Source: Alcaligenaceae bacterium
Lineage (GTDB): Bacteria > Pseudomonadota > Gammaproteobacteria > Burkholderiales > Burkholderiaceae
DNA: 6,790 bases
NCBI GenBank assembly: GCA_947445495.1
Contig: CANFEI010000061.1
Coordinates: 1 to 6,790 of the forward strand
Reading direction: 5' to 3'
Under the pieces are notes generated by a model. That model searched no databases. It was not told where the DNA came from and saw nothing but the letters and a program-made list of their open reading frames with translations. Made by a program: the position numbers and the translations under genes. Each line of letters begins with the position of its first letter. Position 1 is the stretch's first letter. This document shows positions 1-6,450 of this stretch, piece after piece.

Positions 1-830
1 AAGAGCCGGCAAATGACTTATTCATGCAGGCTTATGCAGGCTCGATGAGCATCACCGGCGACCCCGAAGGGAGCCCAGCAAAAATGGGTATGTCTGTGGC
101 GGATGTCGGCGCCGGCATGTTTGGTGCGATTGGCGTCATGATGGCGCTTGAGACGCGTCATCGCACCGGCCGCGGGCAACGCGTGGATACGTCGCTGCTT
201 GAAGGTCATATGGCAATGCTCGCGCAATTTTTTACGCGCTATTTTTCGAGTGGCGAGGTGCCTGGACCAAGTGGTAGCGGCGCGTTGACGAGCCCGACTT
301 ATCGCGCCTATCAGGCGAGTGATCAGTGGATTGTTATTTCTGCCTTCAATCAGCGGATGTGGAAGGGGCTTTGCACAGCGTTGGACAAGCTTGAATGGCT
401 AGACGATCCTCGTTTCATCAATCCGCAAATGCGTTCTGATAATCGCACCTTAATGATCAAGCTGATCGGTACCATTATTAGTACGCAGCCGCTCGCCTAT
501 TGGGAAAAGCGGCTGATAGAAAACGAAGTGCCATGCTCACCAGTCAATACGATTGATAAGGTGGTGCAGCAGCCACAGGTTCATGCGCGCGATATGGTTC
601 AAGAAATGAATCTAGACGGTTTAGGCATGATGTCAATGGCTGGACTGCCGATCAAGTTCAGTGAGTCGCCAGGCGCAATCCGTTTGCCACCGCCGCGACT
701 AGGTCAGCATACCGCTGAGATCTTGGCAGAGTATGGTTATTTGCCAGACCAAATTGCCGAACTCGCGCGCTCAGGCGCGGTTGGGCTTGATCCTGGTTGG
801 GTAAAAGTAGCTTCTACGGGTGGGGCCTAA
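1..830 (+). CDS. Family III (CaiB/BaiF) CoA-transferase, 5' end outside window
   Basis: Moves CoA from an acyl-CoA donor to a free carboxylate in the cytoplasm; donor and acceptor are unknown. The frame is open to the left edge, and the residues before the first ATG (EPANDLF, bases 3-23) join smoothly onto MQAYAGSMSITG, a conserved stretch in the middle of this family, so the ATG at 24 is internal and the N-terminal CoA-binding part is missing. Counting from that ATG, Asp27 (GAT at 102-104) in SVADVGAG is the family's catalytic aspartate, and RTGRGQRVD follows with the usual 28-residue distance from Asp27 to the Asp of RVD. The C-terminus has the typical PPPRLGQHTAEIL segment, then a short tail. 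It is the only + strand gene and converges with tctA. It is a different paralogue from the two - strand family members. The family call is secure; the substrate is not known. Confidence 0.93.
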   Translation, partial: EPANDLFMQAYAGSMSITGDPEGSPAKMGMSVADVGAGMFGAIGVMMALETRHRTGRGQRVDTSLLEGHMAMLAQFFTRYFSSGEVPGPSGSGALTSPTYRAYQASDQWIVISAFNQRMWKGLCTALDKLEWLDDPRFINPQMRSDNRTLMIKLIGTIISTQPLAYWEKRLIENEVPCSPVNTIDKVVQQPQVHARDMVQEMNLDGLGMMSMAGLPIKFSESPGAIRLPPPRLGQHTAEILAEYGYLPDQIAELARSGAVGLDPGWVKVASTGGA

Positions 831-837
831 GCTCGCG

Positions 838-2364
838 CTATTCAGAACTTTCAGGAATGATTTTCTTGAACTTCACCCCGAAGGCCTTCGCAAGCAGATA
901 TTGGATGGGCCCGAGCATTAATGCCAGGATCACAAGCGTCCAAATCCCGATGGCCAGAGGACTTGTATAAAAAACAGACACATCACCAAGACTCATAAAA
1001 AGGCCTTCGCGTAGATGCTTCTCAATCAATGGTCCCAGAACGACACCAACCACCATCGGCGCTAGTTGGAAGTTCAGCTTGGTTAAGCCAAAACCAACAA
1101 AAGCGACTAAGAGCAGCATGTATACATCGACCATGCTGTTGCGCACGCTGTAGCAACCGATTGTTGCGACCATTAAGATGATCGGCAGAAAAATATGGCT
1201 GGGAACGCGTAGCAAGCTAACCCAGACGCTGATGAGTGGCACATTTAAAATTAACAGCATGGCGTTACCGATCAGCATCGACGCAATCACACCCCAAAAT
1301 ACTTCTGGATGCTGAGTGATCATCATTGGACCAGGTTGAACACCATGCACCATCATCGCAGCAAGCATGAGCGCCGTCACAGAGCCAAACGGAATCCCAA
1401 GCGCAAGCAACGGAACCATGGATGAAGTAGCGGCTGCATTGTTCGCGGTTTCAGGGCCCGCCACGCCCTCAATCGCGCCTTGACCGAGCTCTTCCTTGTA
1501 TTTGGACACCCCTTTTTCTAGGCGGTAGGAGGCGAAGCTCGCCATCGTGGCAGAGGGCCCGGGGAGTAGCCCAAAAACAAAACCTAGTGCGGTGCCTCGC
1601 CCAAAAGGTGCCACTGATCTTTTCCACTCTTGCTTAGTTGGAAACATGTCGCGCAGACGGACGGGAAGGGGTTTGACCTGTTTTTGCATACTCCCAATCA
1701 CCGACATGATTTCGGTAATGCCATAGAGCCCCACGACAAGAGCAACGAGCTCAACCCCGAGGGTAAGATCGCTTATCCCAAACGTAAATCGATCTTGACC
1801 CGTGACAAGCTCCTGCCCCACCGTGCTCAGCATCAGGCCGACCGCCATGGGAAAAATACCAGCCGCTAAGGAGCCACCAGAAATTCTTGAAAACAATAGG
1901 AGGCGACCTGCCGTTAGCGCAAAAAATTCAGCCGGACCAAAAAGCAAGCCTAGCTGTGCGAGGGCTGGAGCGAACAGCATCACACCAACGACGGACACTA
2001 CGCCGCCGACAAAGGAGCCCGCGGCAACGATAGTCAGCACCGCTCCGGCTCGTCCCTTTTTTGTTAGCTTGTAGCCATCAATACAAGTAATGACCGAGGC
2101 GGATTCGCCAGGCATGTTGACCAGAATGGCTGTGGTCGAGCCACCGTACATCGCGCCATAAAACATACCGGCCATCATAATGAGGCCGCTTGTCGGGTCG
2201 AGCGAGTAGCTCAGTGGCAAGATCATCGCGATGCCGGCGGTTGGGCCCAAACCGGGCAGGACACCGATAAGTGTCCCAGCGAGCGCTCCTGCCAATGCGG
2301 CAAGGAGATTGTTGAAGGTCAAGGCAACGCCCAACCCATATAGAAATCCGTTAATAGCATCCAC
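838..2364 (-). CDS. tctA: TTT transporter large membrane subunit TctA
   Basis: Large inner-membrane subunit of a tripartite tricarboxylate transporter, a secondary uptake system for organic acids that works with TctB and a periplasmic TctC receptor. The 508-aa length is normal for the family. The protein is almost entirely hydrophobic, with about a dozen likely membrane segments, and shows the family's internal duplication. The first half has GVLPGLGPTAG (34-44) and YGAMYGGSTTAILVNMPGE (69-87). The second half has GFVFGLLPGPSA (261-272), IEGVAGPETANNAA (298-311), LGIPFG (322-327) and HGVQPGP (340-346). The start is GTG (2362-2364), chosen because an AAGGA lies 10 bases upstream and there is no better start after the tctB stop. 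It is the last gene of the - strand operon, 16 bases after tctB; the stop is TAG. The substrate cannot be told from this subunit. Confidence 0.96.
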   Translation of the reverse strand: MDAINGFLYGLGVALTFNNLLAALAGALAGTLIGVLPGLGPTAGIAMILPLSYSLDPTSGLIMMAGMFYGAMYGGSTTAILVNMPGESASVITCIDGYKLTKKGRAGAVLTIVAAGSFVGGVVSVVGVMLFAPALAQLGLLFGPAEFFALTAGRLLLFSRISGGSLAAGIFPMAVGLMLSTVGQELVTGQDRFTFGISDLTLGVELVALVVGLYGITEIMSVIGSMQKQVKPLPVRLRDMFPTKQEWKRSVAPFGRGTALGFVFGLLPGPSATMASFASYRLEKGVSKYKEELGQGAIEGVAGPETANNAAATSSMVPLLALGIPFGSVTALMLAAMMVHGVQPGPMMITQHPEVFWGVIASMLIGNAMLLILNVPLISVWVSLLRVPSHIFLPIILMVATIGCYSVRNSMVDVYMLLLVAFVGFGLTKLNFQLAPMVVGVVLGPLIEKHLREGLFMSLGDVSVFYTSPLAIGIWTLVILALMLGPIQYLLAKAFGVKFKKIIPESSE

Positions 2365-2374
2365 GGCGGTGATT

Positions 2375-2379
2375 TCCTT
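2375..2379 (-). promoter_or_regulatory. Ribosome binding site of tctA
   Basis: On the - strand the tctB stop TAA is followed by AAAGGAAATC. The AAGGA core sits 10 bases before the GTG at 2362-2364, slightly longer than ideal. It supports the GTG as the tctA start, since no ATG lies in frame between this site and the conserved part of the protein. Confidence 0.6.
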
Positions 2380-2380
2380 T

Positions 2381-2854
2381 TTAGAATTCCAAGGCCATGG
2401 TCGGCATCGGAACTTTCAACAAATAGATAAACACCCCATACACGGCAGCGGTCATGATGGCAGCGTACAGAACGCAGCGAATCCAGCTCGTGTCTGACAG
2501 AAGACGAATTAAGACACAACAAAAAACAAAGCTGCTAATTGAATACCCAAGCCATGGAATCACCAAAAAATAAGCGGATAGCAACAGCACTAATTTAATC
2601 AGGCGGGCGCGATCGTCTCCACTTGGTATTTCAATGGCGTCGGTGGTAGGCGCCTTAGCGCCCTCCCACATCGTCGCAGAGCTGGCGAAGGCCATGATGG
2701 CTGACACCAATATCGGGAATAATCCGGCGCCAGGCTCATCGAGGGCCCCCATTGGGAGATCAAGAGCCATGCGCAGATAGCCGATCGACAGGAGTAAACC
2801 AAAAAGTCCTGTCCACAGATAGGATTTCTTCTTGGAAATCGTACTCGCTGTCAT
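2381..2854 (-). CDS. tctB: TTT transporter small membrane subunit TctB
   Basis: Small, poorly conserved inner-membrane subunit that partners TctA in a tripartite tricarboxylate transporter. The 157-aa length fits the family. A lysine-rich N-terminus (KKK at 8-10) precedes a first membrane helix at about 12-30. The family-typical DEPGAGLFP loop (39-47) leads into a second helix at about 46-62. A polar stretch at 63-83 is followed by hydrophobic segments at about 86-102, 104-119 and 124-146. The C-terminus LLKVPMP matches the usual end of TctB proteins. The ATG at 2852-2854 is the only usable start after the in-frame TAA at 2876-2878, although no clear Shine-Dalgarno sequence precedes it. It lies between tctC (40-base gap) and tctA (16-base gap), the canonical tctC-tctB-tctA order. 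Confidence 0.93.
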   Translation of the reverse strand: MTASTISKKKSYLWTGLFGLLLSIGYLRMALDLPMGALDEPGAGLFPILVSAIMAFASSATMWEGAKAPTTDAIEIPSGDDRARLIKLVLLLSAYFLVIPWLGYSISSFVFCCVLIRLLSDTSWIRCVLYAAIMTAAVYGVFIYLLKVPMPTMALEF

Positions 2855-2894
2855 GGCGTGCTGGCCCGCGAGAACTTATCGGTAGAGGAATTAT

Positions 2895-3869
2895 TCATTT
2901 TTGATCGAGTACTTTGAGCAACTCGATAAAGGTCGCGGTATCTCGAACGATTTCTGTGCGTAGAGCCGCCGGGCCTTTAGGGTCTAGCGCATAGCCTTCT
3001 TTTGAAAATTTTATAAATTCCGCGCTCTGCACAATCTCCATGGATACTTTAGTCAGTTTATCCAACACATCAGGAGCAAGCCCCTTGGGCGCAATGACAT
3101 AAAACGAAGCAGCAAGGGTCGTGTTGTAACCAGCATCAACAGTAGGTTGCGCTTCAGGGACCGGATCGTATACCCCTTTCTTGAAAACGGCCAACACCCG
3201 CACTTTGCCCGCTTGTACGTGGCTCGGTATGCCCACAGCACCTGTAAAGAGGGTTGCTTCCACGCGGTTCCCCAAGAGTGCGACTAGCGCTTCGCCACTA
3301 CCTCCGGTAAACGGGACGGTGCGCAGTTTTGTTCCAGCAACTTTATTGAACTCTTGCGCCAATAGATCAGGCACAGTTCGCAGCCCTGACACAGAAGCAC
3401 GCACCTTCCCTGGGTTGTCTTTTACGTGTTGTAAGAACTCGGCAAAGGTTTTCCAAGGCGCATCCGCTCGCACTACTAAGATGACGGGCATCTCCCCAAG
3501 TTTAGTGATAGGTTGATACTGATCAGGTGTTTTAAAAACTAAACTTGAATTGACGAGTGGTTGGTAAGCAAGAATGCTATTTGTTGCGAGACCAAGTGTG
3601 TAGCCGTCAGGCTTTGAGCGCACCACCATTCCTGTCCCGATCGTGCCAGAGCCCCCGGGTTTGTTTTCTATATTGACTTCAACGCCGAGGACCTTTTGCA
3701 ATTGCATTGCATACTGTCTTGCCACGGGATCCGTTGAGCCACCAGGCCCGTAGGGCACAACGAATGTGATGGGACGACTCGGGTATGACTGTGCATAGGC
3801 CGAGAGGCTGGCTAACGATACGCCGATGATTGCCAAGGTACGCAGGACGAAGGTGTTGACGCTGTTCAT
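2895..3869 (-). CDS. tctC: TTT periplasmic substrate receptor (TctC/Bug family)
   Basis: Periplasmic solute-binding protein that captures a carboxylate or related small molecule and delivers it to TctA/TctB. The 324-aa length is typical of Bug receptors. A Sec signal peptide is clear: polar start, hydrophobic core (about 8-22) and a likely cleavage site AYA|Q after residue 26. The mature protein opens with the Bug signature YPSRPITFVVPYGPGGSTD (29-47). IENKPGGSGTIG (67-78) is the second conserved ligand-loop region, and VPFTGGSGEALVALLGNRVEA (starting at 185) is the conserved domain-2 segment. The ATG overlaps the TGA of the upstream CoA-transferase gene (ATGA), with a weak GAG 5 bases before it, so translation is probably coupled. 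Bug receptors vary widely in ligand (di/tricarboxylates, amino acids, nicotinate, aromatics), so the ligand is open. Confidence 0.96.
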   Translation of the reverse strand: MNSVNTFVLRTLAIIGVSLASLSAYAQSYPSRPITFVVPYGPGGSTDPVARQYAMQLQKVLGVEVNIENKPGGSGTIGTGMVVRSKPDGYTLGLATNSILAYQPLVNSSLVFKTPDQYQPITKLGEMPVILVVRADAPWKTFAEFLQHVKDNPGKVRASVSGLRTVPDLLAQEFNKVAGTKLRTVPFTGGSGEALVALLGNRVEATLFTGAVGIPSHVQAGKVRVLAVFKKGVYDPVPEAQPTVDAGYNTTLAASFYVIAPKGLAPDVLDKLTKVSMEIVQSAEFIKFSKEGYALDPKGPAALRTEIVRDTATFIELLKVLDQK

Positions 3870-5233
3870 GTGTTCTCACTTTTGAAAGAGAAATAGTCTT
3901 TATAGTTTTTATCCACAGCATTTAGGGTACCAAGCTCCAGCATCATTTCGGTGTTCATCGTGCCTGAGATGCCTGGGTTTGTTGGAGTGTCGCTAATAAT
4001 GCCGTTGGCGCGAGCAGCGTCAATTTGTTCGGCTGACATACCAACAATGTCCCGCAAAATAGCGGTGTTATCTTCACCGAAACGTGGGCCGCCTTTTTTT
4101 ATCTTGGCGTCTCTGAAGCGCAGTCGATAGGGCCGTCCGATGATGGGTCGCTCGCCGACCGGCTCGTGATGCCGAACCTTCTCGTAAAAGCCTCTCTCAA
4201 TAAGGTGAGGGTCCGAGAGTAAGTCGCGGCTATTGCATATGTGTCCGGCCGCGATGCCAAGCGCTTGAAGCGTCTGCGTGAGATGGCGTGCATCTTGCTG
4301 TAGGGCCCAGAGACTTACTTTTTTATTGACGATGTCGCGGGCTTTACGTCGCGCAGCCGCGCTAGCGTAGTTGGGATCAGTGCCCAACTCGGGTTCCTTC
4401 ATATAGATAGCCAGCGCTTGCCATTGCGCATTGGTCTCAACCGTGAGCGCAATCCATTGATCAACCCCTTGCGTCTTGTATAAGTTACTGGGGACATGTT
4501 CGGCATGCTCGTTGCCAATCCGCTCAGGTTCGGTGCCATCCAGTTGATATTGAATGAAGGGCTCCGGCATCATGGCGATACCAAGCTGATACATTCCAAC
4601 ATCAATCCATTGTCCCTCGCCCGTCTTTCGCAAGTGACTAATGGCAGCCCACAACCCATTTAGCCCTGCCCAACAAGCAATGAAGTCAGGGTAAGACTGC
4701 CCGACTTTCCAGGGTTTATCCCCTCGATAGCCTGTGTAGTAGGTAATGCCCATCGTTGCTTCGAGCGTTGTCCCTTGGCTTGGGAATGCAGACCAAGGAC
4801 CTGTTGAGCCATAGCCGGTGTTCGACAGCATGATAAGCGACGGTTTAATTTGTTTGAGCTCGTCATAATGAAGCCCCCATTTGCGCATCACGCGTGGGGT
4901 GTAATTATCTAAGACGATGTCGCTCTTGGCGACAAGCTCCTTAAAAATACGCTGCCCTTCTGGGGTGCTCATGTCCATGGCAAGCGATCGCTTGCCACGA
5001 TTCACGACATAGAAAATCCCAGAGCGATTCCACGGGTCTTGCGCGGGATCATTGTCCAGGTAAGGGCCGAAGGCGCGGCCACGCGTTTGATCCAGCTTGT
5101 GAGGCGCTTCAATCTTGATGACCTCCGCGCCGAGGTCGCTTAGCAACCCCGCCATATAGGGCACCGCAAAAACATAAGAAAGGTCGAGTACGCGCATGCC
5201 GATGAGTGGTAGCGTAGGCGTTCCTGTACTCAT
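3866..5233 (-). CDS. Family III (CaiB/BaiF) CoA-transferase with intact catalytic Asp
   Basis: Cytoplasmic CoA-transferase that would activate a carboxylic acid with CoA from an acyl-CoA donor. Family landmarks appear in order: RVLDLSYVFAVPYMAGLLSD then LGAEVIKIEAP (14-44), NRGKRSLAMDM (78-88), DIVLDNYTPRVMRKWGL (105-121), LSNTGYGSTGPW (136-147), GQSYPDF (178-184) with the catalytic aspartate at Asp183 (GAC, 4685-4687), and KTGEGQWIDVGM (203-214). In this family the Asp carries the covalent CoA-thioester intermediate. At 455 aa it is somewhat long: a tail of about 42 residues (414-455) follows NGII, where many members end. The ATG start overlaps the upstream gene's TGA and has a GAGG 7 bases before it. 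It sits between a CoA-transferase-like gene and tctC, overlapping both, so it probably acts on the acid imported by TctABC, perhaps as one chain of a two-subunit enzyme. The substrate is unknown. Confidence 0.95.
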   Translation of the reverse strand: MSTGTPTLPLIGMRVLDLSYVFAVPYMAGLLSDLGAEVIKIEAPHKLDQTRGRAFGPYLDNDPAQDPWNRSGIFYVVNRGKRSLAMDMSTPEGQRIFKELVAKSDIVLDNYTPRVMRKWGLHYDELKQIKPSLIMLSNTGYGSTGPWSAFPSQGTTLEATMGITYYTGYRGDKPWKVGQSYPDFIACWAGLNGLWAAISHLRKTGEGQWIDVGMYQLGIAMMPEPFIQYQLDGTEPERIGNEHAEHVPSNLYKTQGVDQWIALTVETNAQWQALAIYMKEPELGTDPNYASAAARRKARDIVNKKVSLWALQQDARHLTQTLQALGIAAGHICNSRDLLSDPHLIERGFYEKVRHHEPVGERPIIGRPYRLRFRDAKIKKGGPRFGEDNTAILRDIVGMSAEQIDAARANGIISDTPTNPGISGTMNTEMMLELGTLNAVDKNYKDYFSFKSENT

Positions 5234-6438
5234 GCACGGACCTCGCTTTCGTTTAATCCAAGTAGTCCAACGAGAATTTCATGGCGATGTTCGTCGAGCC
5301 TGGGTGCACGGCGCCTGAGGGCCGTCGGAGTGAGCGACAACTTAGTAAGCTCTGCAGGCAGCCGTAAATTAGTGTCAGTGTCTGGGTGGGAAACATTCGC
5401 AAAGGCTTTGCGCTCTTCTAAATGTTCGCACTGCAGCAGATCGCTCGCCCCTTGTACGACACCCAATAACAATCGTTTTTTGGCGCCTGCTAAAAATACT
5501 TCTTTGGCATCGCGATCAGCGACGCATTCCTCTAGAAGAGCTCTGACCTCTGGCACGCGCCTTTCACGTTCGGGCGGACTCGTAAACCGCTTCTCTAAAA
5601 ACTCTGGTCGATCAAATAGTTCCGCAAACGTTTCGAACGGGGCACCTCCACCAGTTTGGAACGCCACATAACCCTTGCGTGTTGCAATGGGCTCGCCTGC
5701 AAACGGATCTTGAACGATCGCTCGCCGCCCTTGAATGGCACCAAGAAAGGCATAATAAGATTCATTCAGGACTAATTCGGATGCAAGGCACTCGTGAATC
5801 GACACATCAACATGCTCGCCGAATTGATCTTGTTGCGCGGCCGTGTACGCCATAATTGAAGCATAGGCTCCGGTTAGCCCTGCACAATAGTAGGACTGTG
5901 ATAGGCCATGCTTTAGAGGCTCGCGGTCGACCTGGCCACTAATCTGCATGATGCCGCTCATCGCTTGAAGCGTGAGGTCACTCGCTTCGTAATGGGCGTA
6001 AGGCCCTGTTTGACCGTAGTTGGTGATCGAGGTCACAACCAGTCGCGGATTCCACTCGAGCATTTTGTCGACACTAAGACCTAAGCTGTCGAGATAACCA
6101 GGTCGAAAACTTTCTAACAATATGTCGCTACGCTCAATGAGTGCACGCAAGGTACGCTGACCAACCGCTTGAGTAATATCCAAGGCAACGCTACGCTTGT
6201 TCCAGTTCAAATACTGAAATAGAAGACTTTGCTCTGGCTCTGGCGCATCGACTTTGAGCGGCGCAAGTGTGCGACCAGACTCCCCCGTGCGAGGAGGCTC
6301 GACTTTGATCACATCGGCATCGTGATCGCCGAGCAAGCGCGCCGCAAAGGGGCCAGCAATTCCCTGACTGAGATCTAGTACGCGTACGCCGTGTAGCGCC
6401 CCATCGATCCGTTGTTCGGGAGTTGCTGGTGTATTCAC
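5230..6438 (-). CDS. Family III CoA-transferase-like protein lacking the catalytic Asp
   Basis: Clear member of the CaiB/BaiF fold family: GVRVLDLSQGIAGPFAARLL then ADVIKVEPP (17-49), NWNKRSVALD (78-87), SDILLESFRPGYLDSLGL (104-121), NYGQTGPY (140-147), CAGLTGAYASI (185-195), QFGEHVDVSI (205-214) and a C-terminal RAPRLDEHRHEIL (377-389). The catalytic position is Tyr183 (TAC at 5890-5892). The spacing from residue 183 to the conserved Asp211 is the same 28 residues as in the intact enzymes, so this is a true substitution, not an alignment slip. The LGA before VIK is also changed (GDHDADVIK). It overlaps the intact 455-aa paralogue by ATGA, which suggests a non-catalytic partner chain; a stand-alone enzyme with another mechanism or another role is also possible. 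The start is GTG (6436-6438), the only plausible one before the conserved region, with no good Shine-Dalgarno sequence. The family is certain; activity is not. Confidence 0.92.
   Translation of the reverse strand: MNTPATPEQRIDGALHGVRVLDLSQGIAGPFAARLLGDHDADVIKVEPPRTGESGRTLAPLKVDAPEPEQSLLFQYLNWNKRSVALDITQAVGQRTLRALIERSDILLESFRPGYLDSLGLSVDKMLEWNPRLVVTSITNYGQTGPYAHYEASDLTLQAMSGIMQISGQVDREPLKHGLSQSYYCAGLTGAYASIMAYTAAQQDQFGEHVDVSIHECLASELVLNESYYAFLGAIQGRRAIVQDPFAGEPIATRKGYVAFQTGGGAPFETFAELFDRPEFLEKRFTSPPERERRVPEVRALLEECVADRDAKEVFLAGAKKRLLLGVVQGASDLLQCEHLEERKAFANVSHPDTDTNLRLPAELTKLSLTPTALRRRAPRLDEHRHEILVGLLGLNESEVRA
5241..5246 (-). promoter_or_regulatory. Ribosome binding site of the 455-aa CoA-transferase
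   Basis: GCGAGG on the - strand, inside the last codons of the upstream CoA-transferase-like gene, lies 7 bases before the ATG at 5231-5233. This is good spacing and fixes the start within the ATGA overlap, pointing to coupled translation of the two CoA-transferase genes. Confidence 0.6.
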
Positions 6439-6450
6439 TTGATTAACGGC

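Noticed and set aside
766..779. Hairpin CGCGC-TCAG-GCGCG near the end of the + strand gene
   Set aside because: Only 5 base pairs, inside the coding sequence and not followed by a T run, so not a credible terminator.
879..890. Perfect 12-base palindrome CGAAGGCCTTCG near the convergent junction
   Set aside because: It lies inside the tctA coding sequence, has no loop or T tract and does not extend further; a similar AAGGCCTTCGC near 1000 also falls in ordinary codons. Probably chance.
1630..2074. Two overlapping + strand reading frames opposite tctA
   Set aside because: Both are antisense to conserved TctA coding sequence and have low-complexity Pro/Ala/Thr- or His-rich translations.
3181..3516. 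111-aa + strand reading frame inside tctC
   Set aside because: It is antisense to a receptor gene with a signal peptide and the Bug signatures; its composition is that of a shadow frame and no domain is visible.
5330..5671. 113-aa + strand reading frame inside the Asp-less CoA-transferase gene
   Set aside because: It is entirely antisense to a well-supported gene, is Ser/Arg/Asn-rich with no recognisable motif, and looks like a frame shadow.
3866..6438. Assigning the CoA-transferase pair as BbsEF, SmtAB or SptAB
   Set aside because: None of the other pathway genes for toluene, 3-hydroxypropionate or phthalate metabolism is visible, and sequence identity cannot be judged here.
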